In this document: piece after piece, positions 26,640-37,100 of the stretch
How positions within the stretch are numbered: position 1 is the stretch's first letter
How the letters are laid out: every line of letters starts with the position of its first letter
Assembly: GCF_009730915.1 (NCBI RefSeq)
Contig: NC_052475.1
Coordinates: forward strand, 29,511,016-29,575,015
Direction: 5' to 3'
DNA from: Dioscorea cayenensis subsp. rotundata
Taxonomy: Eukaryota > Streptophyta > Magnoliopsida > Dioscoreales > Dioscoreaceae
Length of the DNA stretch: 64,000 nucleotides
Position numbers and translations under genes: made by a program
The notes under the pieces: generated by a model
What the model was told of the DNA's origin: nothing
Seen by the model: only the letters and a program-made list of their open reading frames with translations
Databases searched by the model: none

Positions 26640-29005
26640 CACAGCAATCACTTCTTTCTTCCCCTAGAGAAATTTATGTAATCAGATGAAGAAATCTCCA
26701 GAGGAGTAGAAAGTCTAAAGACAAACCATTATGCGAAAAGATGGAAGTCTAAAGCCATACCACCATTATGCAAAACCTAAAAGATTTTAACCTGTTCATT
26801 GCTTGTTCTCTATGGCTTCTCTACTCATAGCATTTGGTTCAGGGTTAGTCAGGTAATTGTCCAACAAGAGAAGATTCTTATTCCGGGTTAAGTTATGGTG
26901 GGCGCCCGAATAATGTGCTCAATGCAAAGGAGGTTCTCTTGCATTAGGAATGCATGCAAGTGCAATGGAATCAGATGCCTTTGTGAAGTTTCAAAGATAA
27001 AAAGGAGGATATGCTTGAACAAGCAATGCTAGGTCAGGAATAATATAAAGATAAGATCAGTAGTTGTCAGAGTATCACCTCCGGGTTGGCAAAGCAAATT
27101 ACAGCTGATGTTATATGATGCGACAATGCATATCACTAGCTTTTTTTTTTTTTGGCCAAGATGAGTGGCTCGCTAAGAAAGGAAGAAACGTGCACAAACC
27201 TCGATGGAGCAAGTGGGGGCAGGGCCCGCGCACACATGGGAGCTGGGACCACCCACACACAACCATTACTCACGCTCCCAGAAATGTGCATTCACCCATA
27301 ATTCGAACTCTCACCATATGTGAAGAGTTCTAATGGGGACCTGATTACCAAGTAGACCATTTGGTCATTAGTATATCACCAGCAGCTTTTAGTGGCCATT
27401 TTTATCAGGAAATTAGCTCGGGCAGGCATTCTCTGGAGTAACATTGGTTTTTGCAACAGGCATAGGATGTATAAGAAGGGATGCAATTAGTCAAAAAGAA
27501 ACCATCAGATAAGATACACGGAATGATGTTCTAAGAAACCTTTAATGTTAGTACAAGATAATTGAAAAACAAAAAGTAGATTCCAAATGGATGACTAATT
27601 GGAGAATTTTTGGCATCCTTTTGGCAATGCATATATATGTGGTTATTGATGCTGTCCTTCTAAAGCTATTGTTCGTACAGAAAATTACATTTTATACAAA
27701 CCACTCTTTAGACCAGAGTTGTTTAAAAGTTCAAGCGGAGGACTAAAACAGTAGAACTAGGGACAGAACGAGCAATGCATGAAATTTTCCATGCATAAAT
27801 GAATAAGGAATTCATAACATATCCATAGTCATAACCAAAGTAGAGCACAAACAGCCATGAGTGTCAATCAAAAACCTCCTCTTCAAATTAGCATTAATCT
27901 GAATGTCATCTCGAGATTTTTTATGTTTCACAGTTTAGGCTGCTGCAATTTCTGATATTATGAGAGGAAGGAAAATCGTCAAACTATCATGGGAAACCCA
28001 TGTGCACAACTAACACTAGGAAGTTGTATACAAATTAAGTCTTACTCTTGATCCCATCAGCATATCAATATTAACACATCAGATTTTGAGCTTCTTCACA
28101 AAAAACGAAATAAATTTCCCTATTCAGAATACTCAACCAGAATATGAAAGACAATACGAGAACTTACCCTTATACTCTTTAAATGTTTCCAACTGACCAA
28201 ACAAATATAGTATAAAAAATCTGTATTCCACTTGAGCCCATGCATGAAAACCACAAAAAAGTTTGCATTTATGATTAATCCCTGCACTTGAATGAGCTAA
28301 ATGCACATAACATCTATTTACCTCAATAACTATCAGAGTATAACATAAGAGACGAAAGATCATGTAAAGCATGTACCTCAACCAATCAATGTATGCATGT
28401 GCAACGGAGTAAAAAATATTGTAAATTTAAGAAGGAAAAGCAAAGGGCTGACATGTATGTTTATCTTCTCTTCCATTTTTTTTAAATACACACAAACACA
28501 CTCAAAGGAAGGTGACATGCAGATCAACCAACCAGGAAGGCACCAGTCAAAAAATAATGGTGGGCAGGCATAGGGAAATTCAGAACTAACTTGTAAACCG
28601 ATTCACAAAAATGTAAAGAAATATATCTATATATATATGCATATATATGATTTGATTTTAGGATTTGCAATATCACAACAGATATCTCACAATTTCAATG
28701 AACATCCACAGAAGATTCATTAATGTGGATTGGAACCTGATAAAATATTCAGAGATGGATTGACAAAGCAGTCTTCTAGTGTACAACAAGTCACAACTTG
28801 AAAATTAGGAACAAGGAAGTGCTTAAACCCAAACCAATTTAGGAGAAGAGAAACCCAGGTCTCAAGTAGCCAACTCTTTGTAGATTCTGACCACAAAACA
28901 CAACACATCCTTCAATCACCTGTAAATTTAAACAATGAATTATTTAATATCAAAAGTTTATCTAAAAATTTCAATGTCAAAAAGAACACCAATCCAAGGC
29001 ATCAC
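26640..29005. other. Intergenic stretch with one SINE
   Basis: Between the small membrane-protein gene and the last exon of the methyltransferase-related gene. Apart from the SINE at 27141-27372 I see no gene or clear element. An AT microsatellite lies at about 28622-28650. Confidence 0.5.
27130..27383 (-). mobile_element. tRNA-derived SINE (family A) with target duplication
   Basis: The SINE is 27141-27372, read on the minus strand. Its head has TGGTCTACTTGGTAATCAGG (A-box region) and GAGAGTTCGAATTATGGG (B-box region); the tail is a 13-A run, seen as 13 T at 27141-27153. Flanks are ATATCACTAGC (27130-27140) and ATATCACCAGC (27373-27383), an 11-bp duplication with one mismatch. The body shares GTGGTTGTGT...CCCCACTTG-type sequence with the copy near 59.8 kb. 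Confidence 0.8.
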
Positions 29006-32000
29006 TCACCTTCTCTGCACAGCTTTCCACAAATACCTCCCGCTGGCCATATCCCAGAATACCCAAAGTCCATCTCCAATTGCCTGTTTGAATATTTGCA
29101 TAAAAAAATTAACATAAACTTGTCAACTGATCCCAAAATACGAAAAATAAGCAGGCCACAGTTGACCTATAAATACAAAATATATATTTGAAGAAGGTTA
29201 TGAAAAAAAAATAATGTTTAGTCAAAATCTCAATTGTATTAAAATACAGAAAAAAATGCTTAATGGCAACATCTCTAAAAGACCAAAATGAAAACATAAA
29301 GCAAAATACTGTTTTAAAACATGTAAATGTTTTCATATCAAAATCTCAGCTTTTTTTTGCCACATCAAGTCAATCTAATAAAACTCCTAGATCAACAAAA
29401 CTGCACATGATTATTCAATTTTCACTAATAACCAAATTCAATTGAACTCCACTTCTAAAACCATCGAACAACAGGGGAAATTACGGCATGTCTTGTGGCA
29501 ATGAGCCATATAAACTCTTGAAGGTATAACACAATAACAAACTTAGAAGCGGCTTTCTCTCTGCCTCCTAATCAGCATCAATTACCACAATGGATAAATG
29601 ACACAAATTTGTCACCTAGAGAACACCGGCTAGTGGTACTTCTTAATTATGTCCACCAAACTATACCCAGGGATCTTTTTCAAATCCTGCTTCATCATCA
29701 TTTTCCTCAACCTCGCAGCATCTTCCCACCTACCAGCTTCTGCGTATATGTTTGACATGAGCACATAGAATGTTACATTATGTGGGTCCAACTGGAAAAG
29801 CTCTTGTGCTACAAGCTCAGCAAGCTCAACATTCACGTGGATCCTGCAAGCACCAAGTAATGCTCCCCATATTCCTGAATCTGGTTTCACCGGCATCCTT
29901 CTTATAAATTCAAGTGCCTCATTTAATTGACCAGCACGGCCAAGAAGGTCCACCAGACATGCACAGTGTTCGATCGTAGGAGTAATGCCATAATCTCTTC
30001 TCACGCTGTCAAAATGCATAACTCCTTCTTCTACCAGACCTGAATGGCTGCAAGCTGCTAAAACCGAAGTAAAAGTGAAACTATTTGGCCTAACCCCCTC
30101 AGCTTTCATCTGGGAGAAAAGCTCCAGCACATCTTCTGCTTGTCCATGAGTCGCATAAGCCCCCTATAATGGCACTCCAAGAGACTACGTCTCTTGAGGT
30201 TATTCTTGTGAAAACATTTCTGGCACATTCTAAACTCCCACACTTTGCATACATGTCCAACAAAGCATTACCAATTCTTACATCACTTTCTAATCCCTTG
30301 CTTCTAGCAAGTTCATGCATCCATTTCCCAGTGTCAAGAGCTCCTAACCTGGTGCAGGCTGATATCACGCTGACCAATGTAACACTATCAAATCTCACCT
30401 TCTCGGTGAGCATCCTTCGGAAGAGTTTGATTGCTTTGCCTCCATAACCACTCTGCTCAAACATTGCGATCATGGTGTTCCATGAAACCAGGCTTCGAAA
30501 CTCCATCCCCTCAAAGAGTTGTCTAGCACTGTCGGTATTCCCACATTTGCCATACATAGCAATCAAAGCATTCACCAAGGGAAGATACAACCTCAATCCT
30601 GATTTAATCACCATCGCATGAATTGATTTCCCAGAAGGAAGATATTCAATTCCCTCACAAGCTGGAAGGACACTCACAAGAGTGACCTCATTAGGCTGCA
30701 CTCTGGAAGCCACCATCCACCGAAAAACAGCTAAGGCCTTCTCGTAAGCCCCATTTTGTGCATAACAGGCAACCATAGCAGTCCAAGAAACAATGTTTCT
30801 CATTTCCAACCCATCAAAAATAGTCTCTGAGTCGTGAATCTCACCACTGCAAGCATACATTGTAATCAAAGAACTTTGAACATAAACATTCGAACGAAAC
30901 CCATGCTTTATCACATTGCAATGAACCTGTTTCCCTTCCTGCAGTGCAGTAAGGACAGCACAAGAGCGAACTACAAATGGAAATGTAAAGTGATCTGGTG
31001 AGAGGCCTCGGTGGTGCATTTCTTTATATAGCAGTGGAACTTCGGTGCATGGGCCAAGGTCAGCATATCCACGGATAAGGGAGTTCCAAGAAAAAGAGTC
31101 TGGGTGAGGCAAAGCATCAAATAGCTTGCGGGCATAGCACATTGACTGGGAAAGCATGGAGGCTAAAGAGATGAGCTTGGTAGTCAATGCAAGATGGTTG
31201 CAGAGGCCATGGATTAGGAATTGGGCATGGATGCATTGGAGGGAGGAGATGGAAGGACAGGAGTTCAGAAGGTCCTTGAAAGGAACAGATGGGCCTGGAG
31301 GGAACAAAGGGGAGGGTTTCAATTGGATGGCTCTCAACATATTCAGTCTTTGATCAAGTGCACGAAGAATTAATAAAAATAAACAGCAAACACTATCCAC
31401 AACTACCACTCTTCATTTCAGGCCTTCTAATCAACAACTGAGAGAAAACCCTAGATCACCAAAACCGCACACTAATGGCTCAATTTCCGTAAACATTGAA
31501 ATTAAATTGAACCAACCATCGCCTTTGGGGCCCAATCACATGCTTCTCAAATCAAAATCAGCCTTTTTACCACTGCAAATCAATCAATGGAGAAAACCTA
31601 GATCACCAAGACCGCAAATTAATCGCTCAATTCCCATCAACAACAAAATTCAATGCACAATCATCCAACAGGGCAGTAAATAACCAAGAAAATCACATCC
31701 GATAAATCAAAATCTCACCTTTCATTTATAAAGGTCAATTCTCAAACAGAAGAAGGAAAAAAACCGGCAATCCACATGAAATCCAACCCTCTATTTACAC
31801 CAAAACTCACATTAACTCCAATTCAAAATCAACCAAGAGGGAAGATAAAAGTTTTTTTTTTTAAAAAAAGCGCAACCTTTCGCAGTCCAACCCTTCTTCC
31901 ATTCTTCGCACCAACAGCGTCGGCGTTATCCTCGTTCTCGGGAACGTTATCTGAGATAGTGGGCGCCGATCCGATCGATCTCCAAGCGACGTATCCAGCA

Positions 32001-32044
32001 AGCGTCGCCGAGAGGAAGACAAGGATCAGACGCAACGGGCACAT
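29006..32044 (-). CDS. Small membrane-anchored 'methyltransferase-related' plant protein
   Basis: Two coding exons, 31877-32044 and 29006-29083, join in phase 0 to give 81 residues. Exon 1 starts MCPLRLILVFLSATLAGYVA, a signal anchor; exon 2 encodes AIGDGLWVFWDMASGRYLW and then KAVQRR. The MCPLR start and the FVDMASGRYLW-type end identify a short plant family annotated in databases as methyltransferase-related protein, although it lacks a methyltransferase fold. An in-frame ATG at 32065 would add MKENWKT. The stop TGA overlaps a good splice donor (AAG/GTGAGT), so a further exon or 3'UTR splicing is possible. The 2.8 kb intron holds a complete PPR gene on the same strand. The upstream region is cut by the N gap. 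Confidence 0.7.
29630..31340 (-). CDS. PLS-class pentatricopeptide repeat protein (E/E+ type), one frame break
   Basis: PPR proteins of this class bind organelle RNA, often for C-to-U editing. Intronless, as usual. The start MLRAIQLKPSPLFPPG could be a mitochondrial or plastid presequence. PLS repeats follow, with SWNSLIRGYADLG, VSWTAMVACYAQNGAYEKAL, NALIAMYGKCGNTDSARQLF and NALLDMYAKCGSLECARNVF. The end is an E/E+ region (GIWGALLGACRIH, then FYVLMSNIYAEAGRWEDAA and IPGYSLVDI) without a DYW domain. At 30160-30164 a run of five C (five G in the gene) shifts the frame: IIGG then runs off frame, whereas four would read IIGAYATHGQAEDVLELF. The total would be about 569 residues. It is either an assembly homopolymer error or a recent pseudogene. 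The gene lies inside the intron of the 29006-32044 gene. Confidence 0.85.
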
Positions 32045-32113
32045 CGTCTTCCAATTTTCCTTCAAAGTCTACCCGGAAATCATGGCTGAAATATGTACAT
32101 CAACTCTCAAAAA

Positions 32114-33113
32114 NNNNNNNNNNNNNNNNNNNNNNNNNNNNNNNNNNNNNNNNNNNNNNNNNNNNNNNNNNNNNNNNNNNNNNNNNNNNNNNNNNNNNNN
32201 NNNNNNNNNNNNNNNNNNNNNNNNNNNNNNNNNNNNNNNNNNNNNNNNNNNNNNNNNNNNNNNNNNNNNNNNNNNNNNNNNNNNNNNNNNNNNNNNNNNN
32301 NNNNNNNNNNNNNNNNNNNNNNNNNNNNNNNNNNNNNNNNNNNNNNNNNNNNNNNNNNNNNNNNNNNNNNNNNNNNNNNNNNNNNNNNNNNNNNNNNNNN
32401 NNNNNNNNNNNNNNNNNNNNNNNNNNNNNNNNNNNNNNNNNNNNNNNNNNNNNNNNNNNNNNNNNNNNNNNNNNNNNNNNNNNNNNNNNNNNNNNNNNNN
32501 NNNNNNNNNNNNNNNNNNNNNNNNNNNNNNNNNNNNNNNNNNNNNNNNNNNNNNNNNNNNNNNNNNNNNNNNNNNNNNNNNNNNNNNNNNNNNNNNNNNN
32601 NNNNNNNNNNNNNNNNNNNNNNNNNNNNNNNNNNNNNNNNNNNNNNNNNNNNNNNNNNNNNNNNNNNNNNNNNNNNNNNNNNNNNNNNNNNNNNNNNNNN
32701 NNNNNNNNNNNNNNNNNNNNNNNNNNNNNNNNNNNNNNNNNNNNNNNNNNNNNNNNNNNNNNNNNNNNNNNNNNNNNNNNNNNNNNNNNNNNNNNNNNNN
32801 NNNNNNNNNNNNNNNNNNNNNNNNNNNNNNNNNNNNNNNNNNNNNNNNNNNNNNNNNNNNNNNNNNNNNNNNNNNNNNNNNNNNNNNNNNNNNNNNNNNN
32901 NNNNNNNNNNNNNNNNNNNNNNNNNNNNNNNNNNNNNNNNNNNNNNNNNNNNNNNNNNNNNNNNNNNNNNNNNNNNNNNNNNNNNNNNNNNNNNNNNNNN
33001 NNNNNNNNNNNNNNNNNNNNNNNNNNNNNNNNNNNNNNNNNNNNNNNNNNNNNNNNNNNNNNNNNNNNNNNNNNNNNNNNNNNNNNNNNNNNNNNNNNNN
33101 NNNNNNNNNNNNN
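32114..33113. other. Assembly gap, exactly 1000 N
   Basis: A run of 1000 N, probably a placeholder of standard size. It falls between the divergent methyltransferase-related gene and the MLK kinase gene, so part of both promoters may be missing. Reading frames running through it are artefacts. Confidence 0.99.
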
Positions 33114-33895
33114 TTCAATTAGTCACCCCGTGCTTTAGTTTGGGGTGCCACCCATGTGAGTCCACCCCTGATTAGGAATAGATTCAACCAAAAAAACTCG
33201 AAAAAAAAATTGAAAACTCATACAAAATAAGATGAACACAAATAAAAAAAAAAAGGAATTGTTGACACTTGTTGACACCTTAAAAACTAACAAAGAGGTG
33301 TTACCCATCCAAACAATTAAGCCACAGATTTGGGGTGGGGAATGAATAAATACTGACCCATATTAACTATAAGTCTATAACGGTATAAGTATAATCGGTG
33401 CATAATATAAAACAAAAAAAAAAACCCACTTTATCCGTCCACATTGTTTGACATTTTTATTTTGAATAAACAAATACCCACATAATATAATTATACAGAC
33501 CACCATAAAATATCATAATAACAAAAATTTGCAAAGTCCACAAACACAATTACAAGAATATACAGGGATAATCATGCAAAAAAAAAGAAAAAAAAAGAAA
33601 TCATCGGTGATGATGACGTGTTCTCAGCCGTCGATTATAGACGGGTTCGGGTGCCCACTATCATCACGTGCGAGTCAGGTGGGTTCACACGCATGAAAGG
33701 TTAACACGAGACCCAGGCACGTGCCGATAATCACTCGGCCAAGAAGCTAGTGACTATCTCTCCCCAACCCCATCATTTTATTTTTATTTTTTCACCGCCC
33801 CCGAAAAATCAAGAAAATCACGGAAAAATCCAAAATCCCACACGATTTCCCCCAATTCCCGATCGCTCGTGACAGCGGCGTCGGCGATGATGGCG
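33114..33895. other. Upstream region of the MLK kinase gene
   Basis: AT-rich until about 33600, then more GC-rich with CACGTG motifs. No gene recognised. Confidence 0.5.
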
Positions 33896-33904
33896 AAACC
33901 CTAA
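33664..33904 (+). promoter_or_regulatory. MLK promoter/leader motifs: G-box palindrome and telo box
   Basis: GGCACGTGCC at 33716-33725 is a perfect 10-bp palindrome with a G-box core (CACGTG), a site type bound by bZIP and bHLH/PIF factors. A second TCACGTGC lies at about 33664-33671. AAACCCTAA at 33896-33904 is a telo box, probably in the leader. Position is about 220-460 bp before the ATG at 34122. Confidence 0.5.
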
Positions 33905-34121
33905 TCATCGTCGGGGAAAGAGAAGGATCTGATCGGTTTCATCTGCAAGGTTGTCTCCGATCTGGTTTTTGGTCAGGATTTTTATAGGTTTGGAGGGGTT
34001 ATTGAGGGAAAGAAGAACGATTTGGGGGTGAATCTAGGGATTTTTCTTGTTGATTGGGTGGATGATGGCGGGTTGAGGCCCAGAGGATGATCGGATCGCC
34101 GGATTGCATGGGCGAAGAAGT

Positions 34122-37100
34122 ATGCCGGAGTTGCGGAGCGGGGCGCGTCGCGGAGGCCGTGCTCCTCCGCCGCAGCCGGAGGTAGGACCGCCGACGAGGA
34201 AACGAGGCCGGGGGGCTGGGAAGAAGCCCTCCTCGGCAGCGCCGAAGAGAGGTAGGGCAGCCGCGGCTGCTGCGAAGAGGGGTAGACCGGCGGCGGAAGG
34301 GAGGCCGAGGACTAGGTCGGCAGCTGCTGCTGCAGCGGCGGCGAGGTTGGTACTAATTGGGGAGGAGGAAGGTGAGGGTGAGGGTAGGGTTTCAGACCAG
34401 GTTAAGGAGGTTTTGGTTGTAGGAGAGGAAGAGAAGAAGAAGGAGATGATGGGGGAGGATAGCGGAGGGTTAAGCGCGAACAAGGTCGCTGGGCAAGAGG
34501 AGGAGGGGAACACTGCTCCCTTCCCCGAAAGGGTATTGTTCTCCACTGCAAATACCATTTTAGCATTTTTCATTAGATTTTTATGTCTGCTATGCATTTT
34601 GTTTAGCTTGATCTTGTTGATCCGCTCTTTTCAGTCGACACTTCCATGGGTAATTTCAAAGATTTAATGGCTGGTCGAGTTCAGATTCAATTAAGAATTT
34701 CTTAGTTTTAATTGTCCTAATCTATTTCTCATGGTAAATGAGTCTCCTAGCAAATGTAGCAAAAAATAGTTGTTTCCTGTCTCTCCGTGTATAGGTAATA
34801 ACTAATCAGTTGATCAGGTAACTTGTGCCTCTTGCTGTATAAGAATTTCTTTTTGTTGGCATACAAAAATGGTTTGGTTCCAATCCACATGTAACATTTG
34901 GCTGTGAACTTTTAAGATACACTACTAAAAATTTAAAATTCCATTTACATGCCATAGCTGTGAGTTGAATGTAATGTCCAGGATATGTGAGGATGAATAG
35001 GTGTGCTGTTCTTAGTCTTATTGTTTAATGTTGTTATTTACTTGACTGTTATTAGTATAATGTGCAATGAAGTTATGTTTGCTTTACGGATATTATGGTC
35101 CTTTGTTGGATTTACCATATTCCATCTCCAAAATGCTCCTATGCTCCCATACGAACAGATAAAATCATTCTACTCACCTAGTTACTTTTTTTTCCTATTA
35201 AGTTTTAATAGGATCGACCAATGCAATAAAGCTTACTGATTTGGAAGGATTAATGGCTGCTAGTGTAAAAAGATCTGCTTTTGTTTACCTTCAGGTCCAG
35301 GTTGGGGGCTCTCCTGTCTATAAAGTTGAAAGGAAGTTAGGCAAAGGTGGATTTGGTCAGGTTTTTGTTGGTCGGCGTGTTTCAGGAGGCAATGAGCGTA
35401 TGACTGGTCCTGCTGCTCTGGAGGTAGCTCTCTAGGTTCATCTTTTGCCTTTGTGCTTTGATTTTTTTTTTTTCATCTGTAAACTAATTCTTTGTTAAAT
35501 TAGCAGGTTGCCCTAAAATTTGAGCATAGGAGCAGCAAAGGCTGTAATTATGGTCCTCCGTACGAGTGGCAAGTTTACACGTGGGTTTTCCATTTCCATT
35601 TAACAGGATATCATTTCAGTACACCTGTTCATTAGTGATCTTGAATTGGTTGAATTTCTTTTTGACAGTGCTCTTGGGGGTAGTCATGGAGTGCCTAGGG
35701 TGCATTATAAAGGACGACAGGGTGACTATTATATAATGGTATAGTTTTCCTTTACTGTTTTTGCTGCTTTATAAGTCAGGCTCTTGGCCATCATTTGTTT
35801 GACTTCTTCACTGCCAAACATCAAGAATAACAATATGCTCATGTGCTCATCTTCCATTTATGTATTAATGCAGGTCATGGACATGCTAGGTCCCAGTTTG
35901 TGGGATGCATGGAATTCATCAGGTCAAGCGTAAGTATCTTGACATGAAGATTCTCACAACTTTTGATGAGTGACATGGTGCAAATTATTGTGCTGTTTTT
36001 ATGTCTTGTCCAATGTTGTTAAGGCGTGTGCCTAGGTGCCTAGGCGCAGGGCTAAACCTCCTCAGTGCCTCTAAGGGTCTAAGGCAAGGCGTTTTTAGTC
36101 AGGCGAAGGTTTTTTTTTTGGCTTTTTTGCGCCTTTTTTTAAGCTCAAGTAGCAAAAAAGGCGTGCTTGATTGAAAAAATTGTTAGTCTTCTATTGTTTA
36201 AAAGAGCCACAGTTTACTAGGCATTGGTATTTGAAAAGTCTCTAAGTCTATTAAAAGATAGGATCTAATAACTAAGTAATAAATATATTAAAAATAGAAG
36301 TTTGGAAGTCTTCTATGTTTGAAAAGGGAGAGCAACATCCACTACGGGTGCAAATTTAAATGAAGGTGAAGATGATTTGTTGTTTGAAGATGATGAACTG
36401 ACTTGGGGTGTAGTGGTAAGTGCTGCTCATCTTGGAGAACCATCAAGACGAATTAGATTGCAATCTCTTGAAGAGGAAGATGACAATGAAGTAGAGAATG
36501 ATGTAGCTGGCTATGATTCTGTACAAGGAAAAGAAGATGAAACATGAATTTAGAGTTTGACATTAATGATGATGATTATTAGTTGTGTATGATTTTAGGA
36601 ATAGAATTCTAACTTTCAGATAAGGCAAGTTTGTTAATATTAGGGTTTAAGGTTTTAAGCTTTCTATTTGTCTATCATTTACTATACACATATATCTTTA
36701 TGTGTGTGCGCCTTTTTTTTTGCGCCTAGCGCCTCGGGCGATATAAGGGTCCTAGCGCCTCTTGTGCGCCTTGTGCCCTTAACAACATTGGTCTTATCAC
36801 TATAGGGAATTTTATGGAAATGCCATTTTGTTTCTTTCATTAGTAAAGTATAAATAACTTAACATGCTAACTCAAACTAAAATGGGGTTAAAAAAGAGTT
36901 GTGCTAGTCCAATATGTAGCCAGTCTGGCTGATCTCTTCTTCTTTAGAGAGAGAATTGTTTGTCCCCTATTTGTACATATATCTGTTCGCAGGGTCATCA
37001 ATTATTTCTCTTCTTTGTGCTGCATTATGTACCTTAGGATTTTCTTATCATAGCCAAAGATGGACATCTCAACACTGCCCTCATCATAATAGGATTTTCA

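Noticed and set aside
31776-33175. Long open frames across 31776-33175 on both strands
   Set aside because: They run through the 1000-N gap; the real signal there is exon 1 of the methyltransferase-related gene.
33114-33180. Transposon end just after the gap (CACCCCGTG...GGGGTG)
   Set aside because: A short inverted match only; the partner end, if any, is lost in the gap.
34034-34597. 187-residue open frame antisense to MLK exon 1
   Set aside because: Mirror of a GC-rich Ala/Arg/Gly coding exon; no known motif.
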